NCBI GenBank assembly: GCA_027484145.1
Contig: JAIXUH010000013.1
Span: 434,001-498,000 of the forward strand
Reading direction: 5' to 3'
DNA: 64,000 bases
Source: Rhodobacter sp.
GTDB lineage: Bacteria; Pseudomonadota; Alphaproteobacteria; Rhodobacterales; Rhodobacteraceae
The translations under genes and the position numbers were made by a program. Below the pieces are notes generated by a model. The model did no database searches. It was not told the DNA's origin and saw only the letters and a program-made list of their open reading frames with translations. Below are positions 19,390 through 28,919 of the stretch, piece by piece. Position 1 is the first letter of the stretch. Each line of letters opens with the position of its first letter.

Positions 19390-20124
19390 ATGACATCAAA
19401 GCCGACACCGCGCGCCAGCGGACAGCCGCCTTCGCCCCTGCGGTTGTGGCGTGGCGCGGCGCTGTTCGAAGGTGCACCCGATACCGCGTTCGAAGCTTTG
19501 GCTGCCGCCTCTTTGCCGTTTCGGTTCACGGCGGGGCAAATCCTGTTTCAGCGGGGTGATACCGGCGACGGCGTCTTCGTGCTCGCCTCGGGCCGGATCA
19601 AGCTGGCGCTGCTGTCTGCGCAGGGCCGCGAACTGGTTCTGCGCCACGCCGAAGGTGGCGATATTCTGGGCGAGTTGGCATTTCTGGATGGCAGCCAACG
19701 ATCTGCCATGGCGGTGGCTGTCACCCAAGGCGATGGTGTTTTCCTGACGCGGCAGGCCTTTGACCGGATTGCGCCCGATTTGCGCGATACGCTGATTTCG
19801 GCGGCCCTGTCCTATCTGTGCCGTCGTCTGCGCGAAACGACAGACCAGTTGGAATCCATCGCGCTCTATGATCTGCCGGGGCGTCTGGCACGGTTCTTCC
19901 TGCTGACGCTGCAGCAGCTGCATGGCGAAGACCTGCCACCCGACCCGCGCCTGCGGCTTGCCCTGACGCAGGGAGAGCTTGCATCAATTCTCGGGGCCAG
20001 CCGCCCCAAGGTGAACCGCGCGTTGACCGAACTGGAACTGGCAGGCGGGATACGCCGGGATGGAACCGCCCTGATCTGCAACCCGCTGCGGCTGATCGCG
20101 CTGTCGCAGGCATCGGGGGAGTAA
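19390..20124 (+). CDS. Crp/Fnr-superfamily regulator (CRP-like, no FNR-type Cys cluster)
   Basis: cNMP-binding fold: LPFRFTAGQILFQRGDTGDGVFVLASGRIKLALLSAQGRELVLRHAEGGDILGELAFLDG; C-terminal HTH LTQGELASILGASRPKVNRALTELE; SD gaaggagg before ATG at 19390. Confidence 0.88.
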   Translation: MTSKPTPRASGQPPSPLRLWRGAALFEGAPDTAFEALAAASLPFRFTAGQILFQRGDTGDGVFVLASGRIKLALLSAQGRELVLRHAEGGDILGELAFLDGSQRSAMAVAVTQGDGVFLTRQAFDRIAPDLRDTLISAALSYLCRRLRETTDQLESIALYDLPGRLARFFLLTLQQLHGEDLPPDPRLRLALTQGELASILGASRPKVNRALTELELAGGIRRDGTALICNPLRLIALSQASGE

Positions 20125-20128
20125 GCCG

Positions 20129-21949
20129 ATGCGCGGGCTTGCTGGCCTTGCCGCCGCTGTGATCTTTGCGGTGGCCGTGGCCGTGCTGGCCATCTGGCCG
20201 ATGCCGGCCGTCAACGCCCTGCGCGAACGTGGCTTTGATCTGTTCATGGTGGCCCCGGAACAGCGGGCCACCCCGGCTGTCCATGTGATCGAGACGGCAC
20301 GCCAAGGGCCATCTGGCGCGGCATGGTCCCGCCATGATCTGGCCGCCGTCATCCGGCAGGCGGCGGCGTTGAACCCGGCGGTGATCGGGATCGACATCCT
20401 TCTGGCCGGCAATTGTTCGGGCGCGGCGGCCGAGGATCTTGCCCAAACCCTTGCCACCGCTGGTGTGCCCATCGTGCTGGGGTTTTTGCTGGTGGATGAA
20501 CCGTCGCTTTCACCCGGACCGCAGCCACCCCTTGCGGTGATGGAGGGGGCCCCCGCATGGGATGCGGCGGGGGCGGATGGTCCTTGCCCAAACTTTGCCG
20601 CCTCCGCCACGGTTGCGCTGTCGGCGGTGCAGGGCAATGCCGAAGGGCGTGTGCGATGGCTGCCAGCGGCAACCTTTGTGGCCGGGCGGCCCTATCCATC
20701 GCTTTCGGTCGAACTTGCACGTCTTGGCCTAGACCTGCCGCCGGCTACCCTTGGCCACACACCGCCTGACCGCATTGGATGGCTTCGGTTCGGTGACAGC
20801 ACGTTGCCACTGGACCGCTTTGGCCAGTATCGCATTGCGCCGACACCCCCAGACCTTCGCGCGGACCGCACCCATGGGGCGCTTGACGTTCTTGAAACGC
20901 CGCCGCAGATCGCGCCGGGATCTGTGATCCTGATCGGATCGGCGCTGCCCGAGTCCGGTGGGTTGCGGCCCAGTCGCATCGGCCCGCTGCACCCGACGTT
21001 GCATCTGCAGGCGGATGGCGTGGAGCAGGTCATGGCGGGCCAAATTCCGCAACGCCCACACCGCGCCGCCATCGCCGAGGCAGGTGTTGGCCTTGCAGGC
21101 GGGCTGGCGGCAGGCCTATTGGCACAGCACTTTGCGCCGCTGATTGCTATGTCGGGGGCCTTTGCCATGGCCGCCCTTTGGACGGTGCTGGTGATGACGA
21201 TGGCACGGTTCGGCATCTTGCTGGATGCGCTGTTGCCTTCACTGGCGATCCTGGGGGCGGCAGGTTTGTCTTTGGTCATGGCGGCGACTGCCACACGGCA
21301 ATTGGCCGAGCGTCTTGGTGACCGGATGCGGCGACATCTGCCTCGATCCGTCGTGCTGCGCCTGAACCAAGGTGCGACCACGCGGCTGACCAGCGAAACC
21401 CGCGAAATCACCGCGCTTTTCACCGATATTGAAGGCTTTACCGCCCTGACACACCGCGTGCCGACCGCACAGGTGGTGGCTTTGCTTGACCGCTACATGA
21501 CCCTTGTGACCGACCTTGTCGAACGCCATGGCGGCATGGTCGACAAAATTGTTGGTGATGCCGTACACGCCTTTTTCAACGCGCCTGACAACCTTGAAGG
21601 CCATGTGGACCATGCTATTGCCTGCGCGGTGGCCATTCAACAGGCGACACAGGCCTTGCAGGACGACCCGGACTTTGCCGGAGCAGGCTTTGGGCGCACG
21701 CGTATTGGTGTTGAAACGGGCATAGCGCTTTTGGGCGATGTTGGTCGCGGCGGGCGGGTTGACTATACCGCGCACGGAGATGCGGTGAATATGGCCGCCC
21801 GTCTGCAAGAGGCGAACAAGGACCTGGGCACATCGGTGCTAATCGGCCCGCGCGCCGCGACCCTTGCCACCACTGCGCTGCGGCGCGGACCGACGATTGA
21901 TTTGCGCAGCTTTGGGCAGGTGCAAGTCAGCCTGCCCGTCATGGCCTAA
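20129..21949 (+). CDS. CHASE2-domain class III adenylate cyclase
   Basis: N-terminal CHASE2 (HDLAAVIRQAAALNPAVIGIDILL), TMs, then cyclase domain ALFTDIEGFTALTH, VDKIVGDAVHAFFNAP, VDYTAHGDAVNMAARLQEANKD. Confidence 0.9.
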   Translation: MRGLAGLAAAVIFAVAVAVLAIWPMPAVNALRERGFDLFMVAPEQRATPAVHVIETARQGPSGAAWSRHDLAAVIRQAAALNPAVIGIDILLAGNCSGAAAEDLAQTLATAGVPIVLGFLLVDEPSLSPGPQPPLAVMEGAPAWDAAGADGPCPNFAASATVALSAVQGNAEGRVRWLPAATFVAGRPYPSLSVELARLGLDLPPATLGHTPPDRIGWLRFGDSTLPLDRFGQYRIAPTPPDLRADRTHGALDVLETPPQIAPGSVILIGSALPESGGLRPSRIGPLHPTLHLQADGVEQVMAGQIPQRPHRAAIAEAGVGLAGGLAAGLLAQHFAPLIAMSGAFAMAALWTVLVMTMARFGILLDALLPSLAILGAAGLSLVMAATATRQLAERLGDRMRRHLPRSVVLRLNQGATTRLTSETREITALFTDIEGFTALTHRVPTAQVVALLDRYMTLVTDLVERHGGMVDKIVGDAVHAFFNAPDNLEGHVDHAIACAVAIQQATQALQDDPDFAGAGFGRTRIGVETGIALLGDVGRGGRVDYTAHGDAVNMAARLQEANKDLGTSVLIGPRAATLATTALRRGPTIDLRSFGQVQVSLPVMA

Positions 21950-22617
21950 GGAGCAGCACCCAGAACATCGGCAAACACGGTGGCCACACGGTCATCTGTC
22001 CAGCGGTCCGGAATTGCGGGCGGCGCCCCAATCGCCGCGATCTGCGTGCCCTGCCCCGCCAAGACGCGAACAATGCTTCCAGCGGCGGCGACAGTCACGC
22101 TGCCGCGTTCGACAAAGACGGAAAAGCCGTCACCTTCGCGCCCAGCGAAGAACCGCGTTCCGCGTACGCCGATACGACCGTACTCCGTCTGAATTTCCAG
22201 CGCGGGTTCGGTCTTGGCATCGGGGCGGTCAAAGACCAGCGCGCCGTCAAGGTGAATCACCCCGCCCGCACTGGCCAGAAACTCATCAATCCTCAGTTCG
22301 GATTTGGGGCCAAGGTGAATTTCCGTTGCCCGACCCAGACCCAGATGCGCGCGCCCCTCTTCACCCGTCACGGCGCGGTCACCCAGAAAGATCGACATGC
22401 CAGGCTGCATGGCGGGCAAGGGTTCGGCCTTGCCCACGCGCCCCGGCCCGGTGATGCCGCGCACCGTGCCAACGCCGGCGGCTTGCGCAATGGCGGGCGG
22501 GGCAAGCACGGGGCCAGACAACGCAAAAAGCCAGGCGAAACGGGCAAAGAAAGCTCCCCCGCTCAGCAGGCCAATAGCCTGTCTGCGGGGGACGGGGCGG
22601 TTCGGGTTTGAAAACAA
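21946..22617 (-). CDS. FecR-domain protein, exported
   Basis: Signal-like N-terminus, then VGKAEPLPAMQPGMSIFLGDRAVTGEEGRAHLGLGRATEIHLGPKSELRIDEF...TEYGRIGVRGTRFF. Confidence 0.82.
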   Translation of the reverse strand: MFSNPNRPVPRRQAIGLLSGGAFFARFAWLFALSGPVLAPPAIAQAAGVGTVRGITGPGRVGKAEPLPAMQPGMSIFLGDRAVTGEEGRAHLGLGRATEIHLGPKSELRIDEFLASAGGVIHLDGALVFDRPDAKTEPALEIQTEYGRIGVRGTRFFAGREGDGFSVFVERGSVTVAAAGSIVRVLAGQGTQIAAIGAPPAIPDRWTDDRVATVFADVLGAAP

Positions 22618-22738
22618 TTTGCTAACCCTCGGCGGATGCGTCGGAATGATTCCGCCCCGATCCTACCCTGAACCGGCGACAACCGCACCACCTGCCGCAA
22701 AACAGGTGGCGCCGTTGCCTCAGGGCAAGATGACCAGA

Positions 22739-23074
22739 TCAGTGGCCGTAGAAGTAATAGTTGTAATGATAGGAATTGCCCCGCGGATGGTGACGCTTGG
22801 GTGGCGGCGGCGGGGCATAGCAGAAGTCGTCCGAACCCGCCACGAACCGGGCCGAAACCCAGCCTTCGATGCCGCGCCACGTGGCCCGATACCAGCCGTT
22901 ATAGTGTTCATAGACGTGGATACGGGTGCAATAGGGCAGGGCGGCGATCACACCATAGCGGGTGCCGGGGCCGTGCCGAAAGTTCAGGTCTTCGGTGACC
23001 CAACCCGGATTGGCCGAGGCAGCCCCGGTCAACAGGACGGCGGAAATCATGGCTGCAAGAGCGGTCTTGAACAT
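22739..23074 (-). CDS. Small secreted bacterial SH3-domain protein
   Basis: MFKTALAAMISAVLLTGAASANPGWVTEDLNFRHGPGTRYGVIAALPYCTRIHVYEHYNGWYRATWRGIEGWVSARFV; SD gaggag upstream of 23074. Confidence 0.82.
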   Translation of the reverse strand: MFKTALAAMISAVLLTGAASANPGWVTEDLNFRHGPGTRYGVIAALPYCTRIHVYEHYNGWYRATWRGIEGWVSARFVAGSDDFCYAPPPPPKRHHPRGNSYHYNYYFYGH

Positions 23075-23151
23075 GGGTGCCTCCTCAGGCTTTTCATGCA
23101 AGGGGATGTTCCCCCGATGCACTGACATTGCCTGATCCTGCAGATTCGCTC

Positions 23152-23167
23152 TGTTCCCGCGGGAACA
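23152..23167. promoter_or_regulatory. Perfect 16-bp palindrome, candidate operator upstream of the small SH3 gene
   Basis: TGTTCCCGCGGGAACA; additional TGTTCC motifs at 23107 and 23182. Confidence 0.5.
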
Positions 23168-23200
23168 TGGGGAAATCGGCCTGTTCCGCCGTGAAACGCC

Positions 23201-24016
23201 CTAGCGGGCCATCAGCCTTGCATGCAGAATCAGCTCTGGCCGATACTCAAAATGCATGCCGTCAAAGTGGTGCCACTTGCCGCCCCAAATAAAGCCAAAC
23301 CGTTCAAAAACCTCGACAATCTCTTGCGGGATCTTGTTGTCATAGGCACCGGCGTCGCCTTCGGCGCGGTCGGACCAGCGCCAATAGCCACCCAGTTCCG
23401 CGTTCAGATCAAAAGCGATTCCATAGCTGTGGGCAGACAACCGCTTTGTGCCGGCAATGGGCCGCCACGCAAAACTGCCGCCTACATCCTTGAAAAACGG
23501 TGACCAATCGATGCTCAACGCCTCGACCGCCGCCAGCGCTGTCGCCATCTGACAAGCAACACCGTGCTGGCCGTTCATCAGAAAGGTTGCCTTACCTTTG
23601 ATCGCGGCCTTTTCCAGCCTGTCGCGCACCGCAGCTTCGGACTCGCCGTAAAGCGCCTGAAAAAATGCCTCAACGCGCGGGCGGCCGGGATCAAACCACG
23701 GCGTTTCCCGCGCCGCCAGGTCAAAGGCCAGCGGATAGACATCGTGAAACTGCTCGCGCAGCGAAGGGTCCGCCAGACGGTCCGCCGGGGCGCGGCTTGA
23801 GTCTTCGCCCATCAGGAAGGTGGCGCCGCCAGGCAGGGTCACCTTTCCCGCATCAATGGTCAGGCCCGGATAGGCCACGCGCAGGGCGGTTTCCGCCGGA
23901 TCACCGCCAGAAGGCAAAGGCAAGGTCATGAAATCCACGGCGCCGCAATCGGCCCCCAAGGCCGGACTCGCCAAGAATGAGGCCATCAGAACCAGACGCT
24001 TGAACCCGGTCAACAT
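23201..24016 (-). CDS. Exported M15-family peptidase (D-Ala-D-Ala carboxypeptidase/endopeptidase-like)
   Basis: Signal peptide; SAHSYGIAFDLN ... KWHHFDGMHFEYRPEL zinc-ligand pattern of M15. Confidence 0.82.
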   Translation of the reverse strand: MLTGFKRLVLMASFLASPALGADCGAVDFMTLPLPSGGDPAETALRVAYPGLTIDAGKVTLPGGATFLMGEDSSRAPADRLADPSLREQFHDVYPLAFDLAARETPWFDPGRPRVEAFFQALYGESEAAVRDRLEKAAIKGKATFLMNGQHGVACQMATALAAVEALSIDWSPFFKDVGGSFAWRPIAGTKRLSAHSYGIAFDLNAELGGYWRWSDRAEGDAGAYDNKIPQEIVEVFERFGFIWGGKWHHFDGMHFEYRPELILHARLMAR

Positions 24017-25848
24017 CTCTTGGCGCGCTCCTGTTCCTTGATCTGGTTTACTTGCGCCTTTTCAGCCGCCGTCAGGCTGGGGTCAGATGTATAGCAACTT
24101 GCGTTGTCGAACCATTTCTTGCCCTCGCTTGAAGTGAAGCAATAGCCGTTGTTCGCAAAGATCTGGTTGCGCGCATACCACAGGTCAAAGCAGCTTTGCC
24201 CTGTCGTGGAAGGTGCAGGTGCGGCAGGTGCGGGCGCAACCACCTGAACACTTGGCTTGCGTCCGTTGCTGCCCATCAGATACTGGCCAGACACCCAACC
24301 CGACACGTTGTTCCAGCTGATGCTGCACCATGGTACGGGGTTGCCGGCCTGTGCCTGACAATCCGTCACATAGACCCCCGTTGCATCGGGGGGCAGTTCA
24401 GACACCCATGCATATTGTGGGCTTGGCCCAGACTGGACCGGCACCATTCGGTCCAAGGGGTGATCAACAACGGCGTAATATCCGGCTTCGGGCGATGCCA
24501 CAGGTACTGCGCCCTGATCCGTCAGATAGCTTTGGAAGGCGTAGCCGACGGTGCAGCCATATTCGACCTGACACCAGTTGTTCTGGCAGCCGTAATGATT
24601 CAGGCCCGCAGCGTTAAAGGGCAATTCCCCCACCATGGCAGCATTTGCATCTGGCGCGGCCCTGACCGCCAGCGTTTCGCCAAAGGGCACGCCCGCCACC
24701 GAAACGGGGCCCGTCAGGGCGGTACAGCTTCCGGTGTAGGCCGCGGCCGGTGGTTCCGGTGTCGCAGGTGGGGCAAGCGCGGCAAGGCGGGCTTCGGCAT
24801 CGGCCCGGTGCGCGCCTTGCGGAAATACCAGCAGATAATTGCGATAGGCGGCTTCTGTGTCTTCGGTGGTGGCGCTGGCCCAGATCTCTTGTTCGACCAT
24901 GTCCTCTACAAGGGCGCGGGCATCCTTGGCCCGGATATGATCGGGGTAACGGCTGATGAAGTCTTCCAAGGCCGCGCGATCCCGGCTTTGCACCGCCTTC
25001 AGATAGGTCAAAAGCGGATCTTCGATGGCTGTTTTTGGGGCGGGCGGCGGCGTTTGTGGCTGGGTTTGCAACGGCGCTGCACCCGCCACCAGATAGATGT
25101 CCTCGTCCGGCAACTGCGCCTGTTCGATCGGCACCTGCTGGCCGCCCGATTTTTCGCGCACCTTGGCCCGAACGGCGCGGAACATGCGGCCCACTTCCAT
25201 GCCGGGCTGGCCGATCACCTCCAGCAGCGCTTCGGTATAGGGGCTGTGCATGGCCCCGCCGTCATCTGCCGTGCGGCCTGCCTCGGCCGCGAATGAGATC
25301 AGCAGCCCCTTTTCCCCCTCGACCGACACCGGCGCCAACCCGCGTGAGATGGCACGCGTGCCGTTCTTACGCGTCATGGTGGCGGCAAACGGGTTGTCGC
25401 GGCAGGCATCCAGCATGATCATGCCAAGTTTGCGGGCCGAGCGGACCGCGGTCAGAACCTGTTCCAGAGGCACGGTTTCAAACTGTGCCGTCGCTTCGGA
25501 TTTCATCTTGGCATCAACCGGGATCAGAAAGTTCTGCCCCGCCAGCTCGATGCCATGGCCGGCATAGAAGAACAGCGCGATGTCGGCATTCAGAGCGGCT
25601 TCAGAAAACTCGCCCAAGGCCACGCGGAAACCTTGCCCGTCAAGGTCTTCGCGCAAGATCACGTCAAAGCCGATGCCTGCCAGCTTTTCCGCAATGGCGC
25701 GGGCATCGTTACGCGGATTGGCAAGGGCTGATGCGTTCTGATAGGCGGCATTTCCCACCACCAACGCCACGCGGTTTTCGGCGAATGCGGGCCACGCCAT
25801 GATCAGCATGGCCAGAACGAACCGCAGCCCAAGACCTAACCCCCGCAT
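24010..25848 (-). CDS. Exported caspase-like (peptidase C14) protein with SH3-like and C-terminal YARHG domains
   Basis: RVALVVGNAAYQN, catalytic His FFYAGHGIE, catalytic Cys MLDACRDNPF; C-terminal CFDLWYARNQIFANNGYCFTSSEGKKWF (YARHG). Confidence 0.85.
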   Translation of the reverse strand: MRGLGLGLRFVLAMLIMAWPAFAENRVALVVGNAAYQNASALANPRNDARAIAEKLAGIGFDVILREDLDGQGFRVALGEFSEAALNADIALFFYAGHGIELAGQNFLIPVDAKMKSEATAQFETVPLEQVLTAVRSARKLGMIMLDACRDNPFAATMTRKNGTRAISRGLAPVSVEGEKGLLISFAAEAGRTADDGGAMHSPYTEALLEVIGQPGMEVGRMFRAVRAKVREKSGGQQVPIEQAQLPDEDIYLVAGAAPLQTQPQTPPPAPKTAIEDPLLTYLKAVQSRDRAALEDFISRYPDHIRAKDARALVEDMVEQEIWASATTEDTEAAYRNYLLVFPQGAHRADAEARLAALAPPATPEPPAAAYTGSCTALTGPVSVAGVPFGETLAVRAAPDANAAMVGELPFNAAGLNHYGCQNNWCQVEYGCTVGYAFQSYLTDQGAVPVASPEAGYYAVVDHPLDRMVPVQSGPSPQYAWVSELPPDATGVYVTDCQAQAGNPVPWCSISWNNVSGWVSGQYLMGSNGRKPSVQVVAPAPAAPAPSTTGQSCFDLWYARNQIFANNGYCFTSSEGKKWFDNASCYTSDPSLTAAEKAQVNQIKEQERAKRC

Positions 25849-25851
25849 CGG

Positions 25852-27252
25852 TCAGCCCCCAAGTTCGGCGATACGGGCGGCCGTGACCTGATACACACAG
25901 TCATAGACACCCTGCCCCCGGCCTGCACAGGTGGCATCGCGTAACTTGATCCAGTCTCGCTGCGCCGATTTCGTCACGCGGCCCAAGGCAAGGGCGGTGC
26001 GGAAGGCGGCAACGTTGCCGTGGTCTTGCAGGGCCAATTCAGCATTCGAACAGATGGCAACCTCAACCTCGGTCCGGGCAAGGCCACAATCGAATGACGG
26101 GGCAACGTTGCCCCGTTCTGCCTGAACGGCGGCAGGCGGCGTTGCAGGCTGTCTTGCGGCCTGATGCGCCTCAAGCGCAGCTGTGGCCTCGTGCACATGT
26201 GCGCCAGCGGGGAAAACCAGAATGTAGCGGCGCATGGCAGCCTCGGACCCATCGGCGGCCACCATTTTCCACATCGCATCATCTTCGATGGATTCGATCA
26301 GGCGCTGCGCATCGGCAGCCCGCGGATGATCGGGGTAAAGCGCCACAAATTCGGCCAGCTTTGCGCTGTCATTTGCGCGCACGGCATCAAAGAACACCAT
26401 CGACGGCTCTGGCGCTGCCGGTTCTTCGGCTGGCTCCAGCGATGCACTGAACTTTGGGCGCAGGGTCGCTTCTGCCGATGGCAAAACAGCGGGCGTGATG
26501 AAGACATCGGTATCGGGCAATTGTGCCTGTTCCACCGGCACCTGCCGCCCACCGGATTTTTCCCGCACCTTGGCGCGTAGGGTGCGGAACATGCGGCCCA
26601 CTTCAAGGCCGGGTTCATCCAGCGTTTCCAACAGCGCCTCGGTGTATGGGCTGTTGGTTCCGTCGCCGTCATCGGCGGTGCTGCCCGCCTCGGCCGCGAA
26701 GGACACCACGATGCCACCCTCGCCCTCCACCGACACGGGCGCCAATCCACGGGATACGGCGCGCGTGCCTGAACTGCGGGTCATGCTGTTGCCGAACGGA
26801 TTGTCGCGGCAGGCATCCAGCATGACGATGCCCAGTGTTTTTGCCCCGCGAACGGCCTGCAGAACCTGATCGAGAGCAACCGTTTCAAACTGCGCCGTCG
26901 CCTCGCTGCGCATTTCGGAATCGACCGGGATCAGATAGTTGCGCCCCCCCATCTCGATCCCGTGACCCGCATAGAACACAAGGGCGATATCGGCCTGCAG
27001 TGCCCGTTCGGAAAAATCGCCCAGTGCGATGCGAAAGGCCTGACCGTTCAGGTCGGTCTGCAGCATCACGTCAAACCCTAGGACCGACAGCTTTTCCGCC
27101 ACGCGTGTCGCGTCATTCACCGGGTTCGCCAGCATGCTGGCGTTCTGATAGGCCGCGTTGCCAACAACCAGCGCCACCCGCGTCTGCGATGCGGCCGGGG
27201 TCAGCGCCGACAGGATCATCAAGGTCGCAAATGCTATGGCACGAAAGATCAT
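25852..27252 (-). CDS. Exported caspase-like (peptidase C14) protein with C-terminal LprI-like Cys-rich domain
   Basis: VFYAGHGIE / MLDACRDNPF; signal peptide MIFRAIAFATLMILSALTPAASQ from 27252; C-terminus FDCGLARTEVEVAICSNAELALQD...RDATCAGRGQGVYDCVYQVTAARIAEL. Confidence 0.85.
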   Translation of the reverse strand: MIFRAIAFATLMILSALTPAASQTRVALVVGNAAYQNASMLANPVNDATRVAEKLSVLGFDVMLQTDLNGQAFRIALGDFSERALQADIALVFYAGHGIEMGGRNYLIPVDSEMRSEATAQFETVALDQVLQAVRGAKTLGIVMLDACRDNPFGNSMTRSSGTRAVSRGLAPVSVEGEGGIVVSFAAEAGSTADDGDGTNSPYTEALLETLDEPGLEVGRMFRTLRAKVREKSGGRQVPVEQAQLPDTDVFITPAVLPSAEATLRPKFSASLEPAEEPAAPEPSMVFFDAVRANDSAKLAEFVALYPDHPRAADAQRLIESIEDDAMWKMVAADGSEAAMRRYILVFPAGAHVHEATAALEAHQAARQPATPPAAVQAERGNVAPSFDCGLARTEVEVAICSNAELALQDHGNVAAFRTALALGRVTKSAQRDWIKLRDATCAGRGQGVYDCVYQVTAARIAELGG

Positions 27253-27341
27253 GGCGAGGCCCTCACTGGCCACAAACAGTGCCAGCCGATTTGGTCGCTG
27301 TATAGGGCGAAGTCGGGCCACAATCTGGCATTTTCACCCCG

Positions 27342-28919
27342 TCAGCCTTCGGTGAACAGACCAATGCGGCCAAACTGGCAAGCGGTATCTGCCGTCGTTG
27401 CAATGATCTCGGACACCGGAGGAACCGGCAACCCGTTAGCCTGTGCCAAAAGCGCATGAAGGGCCAAGGGCGGCCGACGGCACCAGATCACGATCAACTG
27501 ATCTTCGCCCGTTGGTGGCGCCACGGAAAACCGCAGGGCAAGGCCCTGATCAGCAGGCGCATCCTCACGGAAGCCGGGCGGATACAGACCATACTGCACC
27601 GTTCCGTCCGAGGCGAGGTTGAACAGGGTCAGAAAGTTCAGGTCAGCGGCGGGGGGCGGAAAGTCAAAGCCAACCGTGGCCCCGATGGGCTGGCGCGCGG
27701 CAGATTGGTGCGGAGTCAGTACCACAGGCGGCAGGTTCAGAACCTTGGCGTCGTTCAGATCAATCAGAAAGCGCGCACGTTCAATCTGCGGACGGGCGTC
27801 AGAGTTGATCACCGTCACCCTGTCACCCTGACCGTTGAACACGGCCCAGCCTTCGGCGACCCGTTCAAACATCAGCGACTGCCCCTGATCCACCAGACGG
27901 CAGCCGGGGCATTGACCATTTTCCAGCCCCGGCGGCGGCGCACCCACCACCTTGACAGGCAGTCCGGGCGGCAAGGGGGCGGGTGGCGGCGGGGCTTCGG
28001 CCTGCAGCGACAGCATCACCGACGGGTCGCCGCGCGGCAGAAACCGGGGTTGCTGGTTCTGATCCATATGCGTGAACACGCGGTCACCGACAAAGCTGGC
28101 AATCTCCAGCCGGGTCAGAACACCATCGCTGTTCATATCGGCCTCACCCTCGATCGCCTTGGCAAAGAACCACGACAGGGCGCCATGCGGCTGACCATCG
28201 AAAGCTGTTTCCTGCACCAGCCGGTCGTCGCTTGCAGTGGCCAGAACCTGCGTTACATGCGCCAGACTTGGCGCGCCCGTATCACCCGCCCCAGAGGGCG
28301 CCTCGGTCGGTATCGGGTCAATCGGAATATCCCAGATGCCCCCTGAACGGCTAAGGCCAGCGGCATGGGCAGAAACACTCCGCTCCAGCCCACCGGAATG
28401 GCAACTGTCCATCACCCAGACCACCTGAAGCTGCGGAACGGACGCCAGCATTTCATGCAACTGGTCATCGTTCAGACGACCCGCGCGCGCATTGTTGGGG
28501 TCGAAATCGGCAAACATCAGGGTTTCGTCCAACCCGTCCTTTTCATCAACCGGCTCGGACGCCTCACGCTCTTGCCCGCCATGTCCGGCATAGGTGACAA
28601 AGACCCGGTCGCCCGGTGCGGCCTGTGTCACAACTTCGGTCCAAGCGGCCTGAAAGGCACCAAGGGTTGCGGTCTGGTTCAGCAAGAACCGATTGTCGGG
28701 CAGATCGACCCCGACTTTGCGAAGGGCGGCCGCCACGACCTTGGCATCGTTCACCGCCCCCTGCAGGTCTGTGTGGCCACTGGCCGGGCGGTTGGGATCA
28801 AAGGGTTCGAAATTGATATAGTCATCAATTCCAACCACAATGGCCCAATCGCGCGCCATGGCAGGTCCGGTCAGCGCAACACACGCGACCAGCGCCAGAA
28901 TGAGCGATTTAGTAGCCAA
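27342..28919 (-). CDS. Exported metacaspase-like protein with EF-hand loop and C-terminal DUF4384-like region (TTG start proposed)
   Basis: DWAIVVGIDDYINF, His FVTYAGHGGQ, Cys VMDSCHSGG; EF-hand loop DMNSDGVLTRLE at 28104-28139. TTG at 28919 gives signal peptide LATKSLILALVACVALTGPAMA; track start 29120 overlaps the OmpA gene by about 200 bp. Confidence 0.82.
   Translation of the reverse strand: MATKSLILALVACVALTGPAMARDWAIVVGIDDYINFEPFDPNRPASGHTDLQGAVNDAKVVAAALRKVGVDLPDNRFLLNQTATLGAFQAAWTEVVTQAAPGDRVFVTYAGHGGQEREASEPVDEKDGLDETLMFADFDPNNARAGRLNDDQLHEMLASVPQLQVVWVMDSCHSGGLERSVSAHAAGLSRSGGIWDIPIDPIPTEAPSGAGDTGAPSLAHVTQVLATASDDRLVQETAFDGQPHGALSWFFAKAIEGEADMNSDGVLTRLEIASFVGDRVFTHMDQNQQPRFLPRGDPSVMLSLQAEAPPPPAPLPPGLPVKVVGAPPPGLENGQCPGCRLVDQGQSLMFERVAEGWAVFNGQGDRVTVINSDARPQIERARFLIDLNDAKVLNLPPVVLTPHQSAARQPIGATVGFDFPPPAADLNFLTLFNLASDGTVQYGLYPPGFREDAPADQGLALRFSVAPPTGEDQLIVIWCRRPPLALHALLAQANGLPVPPVSEIIATTADTACQFGRIGLFTEG

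Noticed and set aside
19390-20124. Calling the Crp/Fnr-family gene an oxygen-sensing FNR
   Set aside because: No N-terminal Cys cluster for a [4Fe-4S] centre; adjacent adenylate cyclase fits a CRP-like protein.
22688-22709. Inverted repeat CCACCTG-8-CAGGTGG downstream of the small SH3 gene
   Set aside because: Short arms and no U tract; could be chance in GC-rich sequence, so not called as a terminator.
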